A stretch of 64,000 bases of DNA from Endomychus coccineus (lineage: Eukaryota > Arthropoda > Insecta > Coleoptera > Endomychidae), in the NCBI GenBank assembly GCA_958510875.1, contig OY294069.1:158347111-158411110 (forward strand). The letters are read 5' to 3'. Made by a program: the position numbers and the translations under genes. Under the pieces are notes generated by a model, which ran no database searches, had not been told where the DNA came from, and saw nothing but the letters and a program-made list of their open reading frames with translations. The stretch's first letter is position 1, and each line of letters starts with the position of its first letter. Positions 31,637 to 42,984 of this stretch are shown here, piece after piece.

Positions 31637-33648
31637 GACCCCGCAAATTCCTTACGGGAATTGGGTCTCGGTGTATATTTCTGAATTTTTGATATGATGT
31701 AGTCCATGTGATTCTGAACAAATGTTATCATTGCGCCAACCCCCAAAAATGAACATATTCTCTGCTAGGGGGGTTATATTTACATTTTACTCTTAATAGA
31801 CTATTTATTTCTGAAGACGGGAACAATATTTTAACATGCTTCATTCTAGTTTATGTTGCATAATATGGTTCTTCTCCCATAAAAAAATTTTGAAGCCCCC
31901 CCCCTAACCCCTAAACCCCTCTTAAATAAAAAAATACACCTTTTTCTGGATCACTTCAAAAACCATTGTAAAATGTTTTAATAAGCTTAAATACGGAATC
32001 CGCACTTGCATTTCAAAAATCAACTCCCCCCCCCCCAAATGGGGGATGCACAGAAAATTTCGGTGGATTTTTCTGAATTTTTGATATGATGTAGTCCATC
32101 TAATTCTGAACAAATTTTATCCATGCGCAAACCCCGAGAAATGAATATTTACATTTTACTCATAACAGACTTATTCATTTCTGAAGGCGAGTACAAAATC
32201 CTTACATGCTTCACTCCAGCTTATGTTGCATAATATTGTTCTTCTTCCATGGAGGAATGTTGAAGCCTCCCCTATTCCCCCAACCCCCCCTTTTGAGAAT
32301 ATAAAAAATACTAATTCCTGGGTCACTTCGAAAACCATTGGAAAATGTTTAAATAAGCCCAGATACGGAAACCGCACGTATCATAATTGCGTCTGTTATC
32401 CACATTTTGCCGGATAACTATTTATATAGCTATTTGACGTTTATTGTAAGGCGGGAAGATGGCTTCAAATGATCTCGATTGAAATGGACGCATACGGCAC
32501 TTCTTACGACTTCTTCAATTTCTACGCTTGCTTGAACTACATTCGCTTCTTCATTCTAATGAACGCACGTTTATCAATTGCAATTAATTTAGAGGCGGCT
32601 ATGAGCAATCTTTTATCTTGCCCTAAGAACTGTCAAACTTATGCACTGCGTCTTGTCATCTTGTTTATTAGTAGTAATTATTGTTGTGCTTTTCTGCATT
32701 ATTGTAGTTTTATTTACTGGTTGTGGTTACTAAAATTAATGACGTACCTAAATCGTGGGGATTGTTACGTATGCGAGAGATCTATTCGGCCAGCGCAAGT
32801 ATCAAGAATTGATGGAGTAGTAAACGCAAATAAAAGTGAAATAGCAGTTATCTGGCGAAATGTGGAAAACAGACCCCCTCTAAATGTGGATAACGGAGGC
32901 AATTATGATATATATGGTTTCCGTATCTGAGCTTATTTAAACATTTTCCAATGGTTTTCGAAGTGACCCAGGAATTAGTATTTTTTATTTTCTCAAAAGT
33001 GAGGGTTGGGAGGATAGGGGAATGTTGAATCCTTCATGGAAGAAGAACAATATTATGCAACAAAAGCTGGAGTAAAGCATGTAAGGATTTTGTACTCGCC
33101 TTCAGAAATGAATAAGTTTGTTATGAGTAAAATGTAAATATAACCCCCCCTAGCGGAAAAACTGTTCATTTCTCGGGGTTTGCGCATGGTTAAAATTTGT
33201 TCAGAATTACATGGACTACATCATATCAAAAATTTAGAAAAATCCACCGAAATTTTTTGTGCATCCCCCATTTGGGGGGGAGTTGATTTTTGAAATACAA
33301 GTGCGGATTCCGTATTTAAGCTTATTAAAACATTTTACAATGATTTTTGAAGTGATCCAGAAGGAGGGTTTAGGGGTTGGGGGAGCTTCAAAATTTTTTT
33401 ATGGGAGAAGAACCATATTATGCAACATAAACTAGAATGAAGCATGTTAAAATATTGTTCCCGTCTTCAGAAATAAATAGTCTATTAAGAGTAAAATGTA
33501 AATATAACCCCCCCTAGCAGAGAATCTGTTCATTTTTGGGGGTTGGCGCAATGATAACATCTGTTCAGAATCACATGGACTACATCGTATCAAAAATTCA
33601 GAAATATCCACCAACACCCAATTCCCGTAAGGAATTTGCGGGGTCCTT
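31637..33648. mobile_element. Palindromic foldback-like element 4 (2.0 kb)
   Basis: The left end reads AAAGGACCCCGCAAATTCCT and the right end is its complement, AGGAATTTGCGGGGTCCTTT. Each arm is about 750 bp and contains two tandem versions of a roughly 375-bp unit (left units from about 31675 and 32065; right units from about 32890 and 33250), each with TTGATATGATGTAGTCCAT, GCTTATGTTGCATAATAT-like and a run of C or G. The arms pair over nearly their whole length. The unique centre, about 32400-32880, carries an unexplained open frame. Flanks show no clear duplication. Confidence 0.9.
32469..32930 (+). CDS. Unrecognised 153-codon frame in the centre of palindromic element 4
   Basis: Reading from ATG 32469 to the stop at 32930, the frame starts in the unique centre and runs about 50 bases into the right arm. 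The middle is hydrophobic (residues about 60-95, with LVILFISSNYCCAFLHYCSF and a Trp-Leu-Trp stretch), which could form one membrane segment. The C-terminal third has CYVCERS. No family is recognised. In an AT-rich region of this size it may be chance, and the arm overlap argues against a conserved product. Kept only because it is the sole frame in the element's unique core. Confidence 0.2.
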   Translation: MISIEMDAYGTSYDFFNFYACLNYIRFFILMNARLSIAINLEAAMSNLLSCPKNCQTYALRLVILFISSNYCCAFLHYCSFIYWLWLLKLMTYLNRGDCYVCERSIRPAQVSRIDGVVNANKSEIAVIWRNVENRPPLNVDNGGNYDIYGFRI

Positions 33649-33659
33649 TACCCCATACC

Positions 33660-33930
33660 CAAATTACTTATCTGAATAAGAATTTCGTAGTCAATTTCAA
33701 TGAAACAAACCATAAAAAGTGGATGTTTCGATTATTGCACAGAAATTCCTAGTGGATGTTAAGATGATTTGGTATTTGTTCACTATCAGTATAGTGCAAA
33801 GTCACGATGGATGAAGTTGAAGTTTGAAGCAAATGGTTTAATATGGAATGTCTATTTACTTTCAAATTGTTCCTTACATGTTTGGAATTTTCGACTCTTA
33901 TATGGGAGCCTGGTTCTAGGTGGGTACAAA
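33660..33930. other. Unassigned
   Basis: No gene or repeat partner recognised. Confidence 0.35.
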
Positions 33931-33934
33931 AAAA

Positions 33935-34105
33935 TCTTTGAAAACAATTCTTCAAAAGCATTTCTTCGAAAAGGAATTCTTCGAAAAAATATTTCTTCGA
34001 ACAAAGTATTCTTCTAAGAACAGTCCTTCAAAAATGTATTCTTCGAAGAACAGTCCTTCGAAAATATATTCTTCGAAGAACAGTTCTTCGAAGAAAAAAT
34101 TCTGA
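33935..34105. repeat. Short tandem array built on TTCTTCGAA
   Basis: TTCTTCGAA or TCCTTCGAA recurs about ten times at 16-20 base steps, with a higher-order unit of about 40 bases that includes TTCTTCGAAGAACAGTCCTT. Open frames across it (Ser-Lys-Asn-rich) are products of the repeat. Each unit is a small palindrome. Confidence 0.85.
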
Positions 34106-34327
34106 CATGAAACATTCAGGTAAATTTCTTCTCAGGTAGGTATCAATACTAATTTATGGAAATACCAGCTTCAATAACAAGTGAATTATCTACCTCAATG
34201 ACAATGAGTAATTAATGCAGGTTAGACATATGAAAAGGGCTTTCCAAATATTATTCCACTCATAGTTTCACTGTGAGCCACACCGTTGACATCGATAAGC
34301 TGAAGATGGAGTTTGTATCAAGCGAAA
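34106..34327. other. Unassigned
   Basis: No feature recognised; may contain the degraded upstream end of the FLYWCH relic. Confidence 0.3.
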
Positions 34328-34573
34328 AAGGGCAACTCGAAATTGGTTCTTGACGGATATTCATTTGTAAAGGACAAACAAGTGGATACAAGGACCTATT
34401 GGATGTGCGAGCAATTTGAAACCAGGAAGAGGAGTTGTAGAGGTCGGGCTATTATCGACGGAGGATAGTTATACAAGAAAACTGTGAAGCATAAACACGC
34501 TGCAAACGCTGCAAGTGTAGAGGTATCGAAAGTAATGGAGCGGATACGAGCCACAGCAGCCATTTCAATAGAT
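34328..34573 (+). pseudogene. FLYWCH-type zinc finger relic
   Basis: The plus strand reads KGNSKLVLDGYSFVKDKQVD, then TRTYWMCEQFETRKRSCRGR, AIIDGG, a stop (TAG at 34466-34468), then KKTVKHKHAANAASVEVSKV and MERIRATA. This fits the FLYWCH domain: Phe in GYSF, Tyr-Trp-x-Cys, a second Cys in SCRGR and the HxH pair (HKH). All four zinc ligands are present. FLYWCH domains occur in insect chromatin proteins and, in many copies, in Mutator-like transposons. A single stop, no flanking exons and the transposon-rich context favour a transposon relic. A frameshift probably lies just before 34328. Confidence 0.82.
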
Positions 34574-34574
34574 A

Positions 34575-36190
34575 CTCCGCACTATATTGTGTTTTCTAGG
34601 CAATTTTAACAAACATTGCGCAATTATCTAATTTAGCCATTTTTCTGACATAAAATTAACCAATTTCTGGCTAAGGTGGTCGAAAATGGTAAATCTAACT
34701 GCGGAATCGTGATCAGCGACCTCGAAAACTTCCCGAGTGGAGTTTTTCAGCCAATTTTGGCAATAGTTACCAAATTTACAAATTTTTAACTAATTTTCCA
34801 ATGAATTGACCATGAAAATTGGCCAATTTCCAGTTTAACAATTGAAAAATGTCCAAGCGACCAGATCTTAAAGTTCAATATCGTCCAGTATGCGTCCAGG
34901 AACGATTTGCAAAAAAAATTGATTGGTTCAGTCTGTTTTTTTCCGAACTTATTTGCTAAATTGACTCGACTATACGTAAATGACGAAACGTTGCCGAAAC
35001 CATAGATATAGGACACGCTAGTTTGGAAGCTACAGTCACGTAAGTTTCCTATAATATAAGTGATAAAAACAAAAAGTAAAAAATGTTTGATTTTATCAAT
35101 AATCAATTCAATTAGGTTTTTAAGTATTTTACAATTTTATTTTTTATAATTAGTGAAATTGTATTTTATCATTGTTTTGGTTGAAATAACGTCTATAAAT
35201 AATTTCCTAAAGCTATAATGAGAACGAAAACACTATACCAAATGTTACAAACTAGATGGAAAGTTATAAATAGTAGCTACTCACAGAATGTAGGGTGTTT
35301 TTAATGCCTCAATAATTACAATATTCTCAGTCCGAATGATGTGGTTGCAATGAATAACATTATTTCACATCAATGAAATGAAGAGTACACTACACACAGC
35401 ACGTAACCTGTCCTCTATTCGGACACGATATGCAACATGATATTTGTATTAATTTTGTTTATTGTTTGCTAGAACGATCACTAGACCACTAACATCGTAT
35501 TTGTACACAATGAAAATGACATTTAATGAACCGAATACAGTATGTGTATGTTATGTCATACTCGTGAATATAATTGTTCATTGTCATGTAAGACACGTGC
35601 AATATAATTGCTTTTATTACGATAAAGTTTGAAAACATTACATCAGTGTCCAAGTTCAATGGGACAGGATAACCATGAGCACCTCGATATGAGCTAAATG
35701 GTCAGTCATGTTGAAATAGCACGTTGCAGTTAATCGACATGTTAATGAAATAACGAAGAAGAAAATATGGCTAAGGCGATCGTGAGGTCCTTCGATCCCA
35801 TTATGGCCAAGACCGCGAAGAATAACTCGACCTGCGAAGAATAAATCGACCTGTATAACTATATGTTTTTGAGAAACGCTTCTCAAGGTACAATCATTCA
35901 AGTTCGGTTTGAGAAATAGTTGGTTTTGTTGCAACTCCGATCGCTGAAGCGATTTTTACGAGATTTGGTTCAAGGACTACTAAAATAGATACACAATATT
36001 TTACAATGGAAACATTCGTCAAAATCGTCCAGGGCTTAGCTACAGAGGGTTGTTTCTCTTTTCTCACCCTGTTCCCTATGCACCCGAATATTTTCCAAAT
36101 TTTTTTTGGATTTCTCGTTCAATTTAGGAAAAGAAATTATCGTTGTAAGATAATAACGAGGAATGGAACTATGACCCTAGATTAATTAGT
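34575..36190. other. Unassigned, 1.6 kb
   Basis: Between 34600 and 34900 short words such as CCAATTT and GGCCAATTTTC recur, giving a loosely repetitive texture. A minus-strand frame at 35656-35934 (92 codons) sits in a less AT-rich stretch but matches no family I know. Confidence 0.4.
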
Positions 36191-36708
36191 ATAAGAGGGA
36201 TATCCCGGAAACTATTTGAGAGTTATCCAACCAACAGACTACAGTCTGTTCAGATAAAATCGGAAGTGATCCAAAAGTAATAAAATATGATGTATTTTAA
36301 GGAACTGTTCTTGGACCGATTCATTTAAATATATATCTAATTGATCTCTTCAAAATACACACTGGAGGAAAAGTCATCATTTACGATACCCACGATAACT
36401 GTCAGTCGGGTCTCTAAAAAATATGACAGCCATAGGTTGCTGACGATAAATTTAGAGAAAATCTTCTTCTTGCCCATACATATAGACAAAAAGAATACCT
36501 CACATATAACAGCCTGTTTATCACCAATAAAATGTCGATAAAAATATGTCATCAAATGAAATACCTCAGCGTAATGATTGATAGTAATTCAAAATGGGAC
36601 AAGCAAATTGATTTCATTATAAAGAAAATCCAATTCATAATCTATAATTTGAAATATCTCAAACATCTATTGGATTCAACATCGCCCACAATAGTGAAGG
36701 AAGTTTCT
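36190..36708 (+). pseudogene. LINE family 2 RT fragment
   Basis: Pieces in shifting frames read TVLGPIHLNIYLIDLFKIHT (the VPQGTVLGPILFNIYINDL block of LINE reverse transcriptase), GKVIIYDTHDN where YADDT is expected, LLTINLEK, then MKYLSVMIDSNSKWDKQIDF and IYNLKYLKHLL. Order and spacing are right for a non-LTR reverse transcriptase, but the active-site box has decayed. It ends abruptly at about 36708, where a different LINE begins. Confidence 0.78.
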
Positions 36709-37445
36709 GGGAGTAATCCTAGACTCTAAACTGACCTGCGCGAACACTTCGAATGTCGAGTGAGGAAGGCCTCTGTGTCCTCTTGGGCGTGTAGAAGAGC
36801 TTTCACCAGCACATGGGGATTACAGCAAAAGATTCTTTATTGAATCTATAACGCTGTGATCAGGCCTATGGTTACCTATGCTGGGGTCGGGGGACAAAGA
36901 CTGGTATGTACCAGCGCCCTCTGGATCGACTGCAGCAGCTTGCATGCGTGGGTATATTGAGCTGTATGAGGTCGCCTCCAACAAGGGCCCTTGAAGCTCT
37001 CTCAGGATAACCACCCCTACACTTATATATAAAAACTGAGGCCATGAGAACGGCGTATAGGTTAAAGGGCCTAGGTCACTGGAGCAAAATGCACTTCTCT
37101 CGAGAGGCAATCTCTAAGTACCCCATAGTAGAAATAAAGCAAAACAGCATGATCCCAGCTATATGTCTCACTTCTCCTCATCCCGGATACAGGAGATGGA
37201 GTAACGAAACTCTCACCCTACTGCCACCAGGTGGGTTCGTATGGTTCACAGACGGTTCCAAGGTAGGTCAGGCTTCTGGGGTGGAAGTGCTATTGAAAAG
37301 GCCAAATGTCACTGTTTCAGTGACTCTAGGCGTTTACTGCACGGTTTTTCAGGCGGAGGTCTACGCAATATTGACTTGTGTCATGAAAAATATCATTTCT
37401 CAGGCTGCGCGGAAACATGCTACTGGTGGTGCTTCAAACTCTTAG
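36709..37445 (+). pseudogene. LINE family 3 (I/LOA-like): RT end and RNase H
   Basis: The segment begins LGVILDSKLT. It continues through CRRAFTSTWGLQQKILY, AVIRPMVTYAGVVW-type sequence (frameshifted), LDRLQQLAC and TRALEAL to an open frame, 37044-37445. That frame starts MRTAYRLKGLGHWSKMHFSR and holds an RNase H start, GGFVWFTDGSKV (first catalytic Asp), then VFQAEVYAILTC with the second catalytic Glu. The third and fourth catalytic residues would lie beyond the break at 37445. A LINE with C-terminal RNase H and a W-G-L-x-P-x-motif belongs to the I/LOA/R1 side. Dead, truncated on both sides. Confidence 0.85.
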
Positions 37446-37449
37446 ACTT

Positions 37450-38040
37450 TTCAATCATCAATAGAGTGTATTCTATCAATGCATGGGCATAGTCAATACC
37501 CTCTATTGTACAAGGCATGAACGCTTCATCGTGACATCATAAGCCAGAGGATATGTTGTAACACAATGCTGAAATACCTACAGTAAAACAAAAGTTTTAT
37601 TTCTTTCTTACGAGAATCACTTCAACAGATGGGGATTACATTTGAAATAACAAATGTATTGTTTGATATAATATGTAAAGAACTCGTTACACACTTTATT
37701 GTATCAAATGGGTAGTTGTATTAAAAAACCATGGAAAAGTGCCCAACCTGATAACAATGGCTGACCTTGATCCATGACGTCATATCATTGATTCGGTGAA
37801 CAAGCCATAACATAAATTTGCAATCATTTGCAGAGAAAATTAGAGCTTCGGAAGGTCAAGTGTTATCCCACATATCTTTAATACAGATCACTCTATAACT
37901 GATGATAAATGTAACAAGCAATAGAAAAGCTCATGAAGAATTGATATTAATCAACCAAGATTTTGGATTTATCCACATTCGATGTTGCACATTTTTGTAC
38001 AATTCAAGTGTATCTACCACGACGTCAACTGAATATAGCA
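37450..38040. other. Unassigned
   Basis: No feature recognised apart from the PLE-type 3' motif at its right border. Confidence 0.35.
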
Positions 38041-38056
38041 GAAAATTTGTCACTTG

Positions 38057-38097
38057 GTTTACTGAAGATGGCAAATTAGTAACCGAAATACGTAATT
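38057..38097 (+). ncRNA. Hammerhead-like PLE 3' motif (other family), degenerate
   Basis: CTGAAGATGGC, a loop, AACCGAAATACGTAATTAGG keeps the order CUGANGA, stem II (GGC...AACC, imperfect), GAAA and a short stem III. A related motif occurs at 38660-38695 (CGAAGCTGGCAAC...ACGAAATACGTATTCAGG). Stem I is not convincing in either, so these are best read as old PLE ends. Confidence 0.45.
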
Positions 38098-38099
38098 AG

Positions 38100-38990
38100 G
38101 TTCATATTATTCAGCTTTTAAGGCTTATTTGATTTTATTTCGATTTCATATTATCCCTAATCTTTTCACTTTGTAGAGTGTCTAGCAGTCTGGCAATTCT
38201 CCAAAATACACGATTGAATGAATTTAAATATATTGTTTCTCCAATGACGTAGTTAACTAAAAATGTGTAAGTCACTATTCACAAGCAGCTAAAAATACCC
38301 TATAAACGTTAGAGGAAATTTCGCATGCAATCGAGCGGCTTCTATATAACTCTAGACATCAGAAAGGAAAACGTTTTTCCTGCCAAATCGGTACGTAATG
38401 TCTGTCCGTTCAAAATATGAATCATTAGTATATTCTTGCCAAGGAATGTCATAACATTAATTTGTCCAGTTGTTTACTTCGCAAATAGGCACATTTGGCA
38501 TCACTGAAATTTGATGAACATCATTAAACGATATTGTGTTGTTTAGCCTATTTATATATTTTCCCTTTCCCACATAATGGCATCCTAAGTAGAGTTTCTA
38601 CTAATATATATACGAAATATTGTACGAAGTCTACAGCTATTTTTTGTCTATTTTAGATCTGCCGAAGCTGGCAACTAAGTTAACGAAATACGTATTCAGG
38701 ATATTAACTAGCATCATAGTTTGATGGTACATTTAGTTTTATCTATGAAGTTACATAGAGAATCTTAGGAAAATGCTGATGTATAGTGAGGTATAGAATA
38801 AATACTTCGTTCAGTAATAAACTATAAAAGAGTTCACACTGTGTATTTAAATAATAAATAATCACCCCTATCCAGTAAAAATATTGTTGAAGTATTGAGG
38901 ACCCTTCAGAGTAGACTAAATTATAAATCAAAATGTCTGTTTGAATACTATTTGGGAATAATAATGTGAATAAGGGGCTACCCTTAGCTG
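38100..38990. other. Mostly unassigned; second degenerate PLE-type motif at 38660-38695
   Basis: The motif at 38660-38695 resembles the one at 38057-38097 in sequence and orientation. Remaining sequence shows no gene. The two motifs about 600 bases apart could be the two terminal repeats of one element whose inside has decayed, but nothing coding is left between them. Confidence 0.4.
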
Positions 38991-38995
38991 GAGAT

Positions 38996-39138
38996 GAATC
39001 AGAATTTAATAAATTGCCTTTTTTTCAACATTTCCATCCCTTTTAAATTACCTAAATATTTGTCTGTACCATTATTTTTCTTTATATAAGCAAAATGTTC
39101 CTTATACCGATTCAAAATATTCCTTCTAGTTTGACCCA
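38996..39138 (-). pseudogene. PLE family B endonuclease start
   Basis: The minus strand reads GYVGQTRRNILNRYKEHFAY and IKKNNGTDKYLGNLKGMEML in a single frame. YVGQT and RYKEH are the first conserved blocks of the GIY-YIG domain. The copy begins exactly at the domain start on the right (39138) and loses similarity near 38996. Confidence 0.85.
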
Positions 39139-39611
39139 CATAGCCAATTTAATTCACTGAAATTCACTGTCGTAATAAAAACAGATAATCAGCTTCCTTT
39201 TCTTGATATTAACATGATAAAAGATGGTAATCACTTAGATTTCGACACATACAGAAAACCCACTCAAACAGGTATTCCCATGAGATTCAGCTACACCATT
39301 CAGATTTAAAATAGCTCCATTTAATAATCTTGTTCATAGATTATTGATCGTCCGTTTGAACTAGCAGAATTATAATATAACTACAAGTTGAGAAACTTCA
39401 GCAGATACTGTTGGACACGACCAATCTTTGATCAATAATTTAATTTCTAAACAAAAAAGGAAAATGGAACTTAGCCAACTAACCAAATTAGGGCTATTGC
39501 TTCCAAATACTTCATCAAAATTATAAAGTTTCACTTATCATCCTTCAGTAATTAATAAATTCCATTATTTGTTTTCTAAATTTACAATACAACCAGTTTA
39601 TAGATGTGATC
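39139..39611 (+). pseudogene. PLE family B RT end and linker, opposite orientation
   Basis: The plus strand reads NRQSASFLDINMIKDGNHLD, then FDTYRKPTQTGIPMRF (the FLDI and YRKPT blocks that follow the RT active site). After frameshifts it gives NSSI-type remains and a long linker collinear with 20630-20930. It starts at the point where the minus-strand endonuclease begins, so the two halves diverge from 39138/39139. Outer end near 39611 corresponds to linker sequence just before the endonuclease. Confidence 0.85.
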
Positions 39612-39614
39612 ATA

Positions 39615-40730
39615 TATGCTATTCATGGTGCATCGTATAGATCTTTTGTGTAGTATTTTATTAATCATTGCTGCCAACACATAAATGTAGATTCTTCAGG
39701 ATAAATACTTCGACCCCTCTATTTTGATTGATTTTAATTTCGTTTGTGGAATGATTTGAGATTTGATTCAAATTAAGAAAGAGCCTTGATAGACATATAA
39801 TGATATAGTACATGGTTTGGTATTGTTACTTACCTATGCTTGAAGGTTTTTCCAGTCAAATATTACTAGTTTTGTGGATTTTATCTGCAAGAAAAGAACA
39901 ATTTAGTATCAACGATGATTTTCGTGGTATTTTTTATTAACCAACTATGTACTCGGCGTTGCTCGTGCCATAAGGCAGGATGACACCCAGTAAACTAATT
40001 GAATAGGTAAATACTCAACTAATGTCTTGGTGCGTTATTACAAATTCAAATTATGTTAAAATAAAATTTAATTTTTCTAACAAATATTGGTGGAAAAGTG
40101 AAAGCTTAGACTTGTTTAATTCTTTCGAAATGTGGCAAACTGATAAGAACACTTTCTACTTTTGAAGATAGTACGAAGGGAGTTATCCAATTGTTATATA
40201 CAGTGGTTCTTTGAAAACAAATGTTAATAGGTACGTATGATGAAATATATCGTGGTAAAGACGATAACAATGTTAATTGGCCTTCAGATAGATAATGACC
40301 AACAATAGCGGCGGGAAGACATATTTTTGAATGGTAATTAGGTTGATAATAATTGTATCTAAAGTTTAACTAAGGTTCGAAGTATGACAATTTGATATGT
40401 TAATATGCGGTTATAAGTTAAACATGGTCAATGGCCTATCAGATAAGGGAAATCGGTTAAATTTTTATATCACGATGTTTTCATGAAACCTGAATTCCCT
40501 ATCGATGATATTAATCATTATAAATGAGTCACACGAATCCTAATCTATATTTTACTTTAAGTACATTACATTAAATATATTTTTGGGGCAAGTAAATCTG
40601 TGTTTGTTGCCAACATAATGGTTATGTTTGTAATAGCAATTACCTTAGCCGGTGACAGTAGGAAAATAAATACATAATTTTATTGGTTTTATAAACGCTT
40701 CCTAGTAGTATCATCAGTTTTGGAGAGTTA
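39615..40730. other. Unassigned AT-rich DNA
   Basis: No gene, RNA or repeat partner recognised. Confidence 0.4.
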
Positions 40731-40734
40731 TATA

Positions 40735-41874
40735 CAGGGTGCGGCATTAGTGTGTCCAAGTTACAAGTTACTATAGAATGTATCAAATGAAGATATTTAC
40801 GAAAATTGTAGACATCTGTAATATTCACATTTTTTCATATGTACATAGTGTTATTTTTTATTATTTTGAATTCAGATTATGTCCATTTTCCCCATACTTG
40901 CAATATAGGGTTTCATATAATCATATGGGATATTTCAGAAGTTATTTAAAATTGTATATGAAAATAATTGTGAGCTCAATCATGTATACTCCAAACGAAA
41001 CATCCTGACATTAATTATTTTCAAGGCTTAAGTTTATGACATTGGTCCAGATTTATGACAAACTAACATTAGAATATACATCAAGTGTGAAGAGCATCAC
41101 GTTGATACAATATGAATGATAATGTAAAACACACAATAAATTAAATAATTAAGAGATTTTTAAAATTAGCGCTAATATGTTGTACATAAGAACATGACAA
41201 GGCGATAAAATACGCATATGTAAAATTAGGTACTAAGATAATGATATCAGAATGATTAAAAAAAAATTTGGTTTTCACGATTTCGAAAATACTGATACTA
41301 GTTTACAAGTAACTATAAAATTATGAAATATCGACAGGTTAGTATATAATGTGGTCATTTGAGATAGAGGGGAGGCAAAAGTTGAACACCAGATATTCTC
41401 AATTTTTTAAAATGAATCAACCTATATTTTATTTTAAAAAGTAGAAAAACGTTTCATGTGCTTTCATTTTTATTGAGCACTCACCCCTTATTCTACGTAA
41501 AATTATTAATTTCTGAGATACATATTTGCAATTTAATAACAAAAAAAGATTTTCAGAAATTATTTCATTATAACTAGTTAGCCGTAGAAAAATTATGGTT
41601 TACCTCATATATTGTTTTACGTTTAATTTTTTTCATCTAACAATTGGGCTTAGTACATAGAAAATCTTCAAAATTTCTCGCTTTCGATGGGTGTCAAAAC
41701 AGAAATGAATCACATATCAGTCTGAAAATTTTAATGCATTCTAGTTGACGATAGTACATCTTAAATGTCACATGTGATTTTCGCTTGTGGCGCCATCTGT
41801 TTTATTTTTCAGAGACTTCTCACCTTAACCTCGTAGTTTTCATAAATAATTTGACACACTAATACCGCACCCTG
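40735..41874. mobile_element. Non-autonomous mariner-type element (1140 bp)
   Basis: The left end CAGGGTGCGGCATTAGTGTG is matched at the right by the complement CACACTAATACCGCACCCTG, a 21-22 bp inverted repeat with one mismatch. TATA flanks both sides (40731-40734 and 41875-41878), consistent with a TA target duplication. CAGGGTG ends flanked by TA are typical of mariner relatives. No transposase frame is present inside, so it would depend on an autonomous relative. A truncated relative lies at 30885-31085. Confidence 0.92.
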
Positions 41875-41884
41875 TATACCGGGT

Positions 41885-42600
41885 GACAAAGATATCACTA
41901 ACACCCATATTCTGGTTCTTGTTTTCAAGATATCAGTGAATCTTTCATACGGAAATAAATTATCTTAAGTACTCATTGTTTGCCACAAAGAAATTAAAAC
42001 TGGAATCAAATTTAGTGTATTTAATAAATGGGATTTGTATTATAAGTGTAATGTGTATTATTTAAATTATATCATGACATTCAAATAGTTTCTTCCACAA
42101 CAAGACAAACAGTTAATGTATAAATAAGCTATATAGTATTTGCACTTCGTATCTCTGAGTCAGTTCGAATCAAGGAGATTGAAAATGATCACCTTCCGTA
42201 AAATCATTACTATCCCCATATGCTGATAATGTTTCAGAATACACATACAATAATTTGTTCTTCAATTATTATCTTAAAAACATAAAATTGAACAAAAACC
42301 CTTGTAGTCGAATTCGTTCATATTCTTTCCATTGTTCCAAATTGAATTATTCGTAGGAAGTTGAACAACAAATATTATTGTGATATTAAATTTTATTTGC
42401 TTAGTGACACGTGTAGGTTTGAGTGTCGTAAATGATTTCTATGAAGAATTTTTTAATTATTATATCGCGTGAAACTCATTCTCAGGAATGAGTCGAGCAA
42501 TTACTTGTAATAGAAAACAATAAGTACCTAATTCAAATAACAGATAGTTATTTTGTAACCAATTATTGGCTTTATCTGGAATAAGTAATTGGATCTTTGA
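41885..42600. other. Unassigned AT-rich DNA
   Basis: No feature recognised. Confidence 0.35.
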
Positions 42601-42609
42601 TCATACAAT

Positions 42610-42982
42610 CTATATATTAATACCGTAACTGACGAGTTCGATAGAGAAAAGTACAGAGAGTAGGGTGGTGGTTGAGATATCGTTCGAAAGGGCCTAGACT
42701 GTAGATGTGCCAAAAACTAACAATCAAAAAAGTTATGTTGTTTGGCTGTGATGGGCCATTGAAATGTAGGAAAAAGTGCGCAACTATCTGAATGGTGATG
42801 GGCCACTGAAATGTACGACGGGTATTAGACAGCCGGGTCGCCGTAAGACAACAGTCACTGGGACGGAGGGAAAAGCGTTCAATTCTCAACACTGTAAAGC
42901 ACGACGAGCGGTAGACCGCCAGTTCGCCGTAAGGCAACTGAGTAGGCCGATGTCGATCGGGGTACACCTAGTAATATTGAAT
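42610..42982. repeat. Less AT-rich stretch with internal repeats
   Basis: GTGATGGGCCATTGAAATGTA near 42748 recurs as TGATGGGCCACTGAAATGTA near 42797, and GGTCGCCGTAAGACAACAGT near 42836 recurs as GTTCGCCGTAAGGCAACTGA near 42922. Overlapping frames on both strands (42617-42967 minus, 42776-43060 plus) lack known domains. The stretch stops at the LINE start at about 42985, so it may be an older element or target DNA. Confidence 0.5.
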
Positions 42983-42984
42983 TT

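Noticed and set aside
33935..34105. TTCTTCGAAGAA array as heat-shock elements
   Set aside because: Heat-shock elements need inverted nGAAn units with two-base spacing; here TTC and GAA are directly joined and the spacing does not fit.
35656..35934. 92-codon minus-strand frame as a possible transposase piece
   Set aside because: No catalytic or structural motif could be matched convincingly in any frame.
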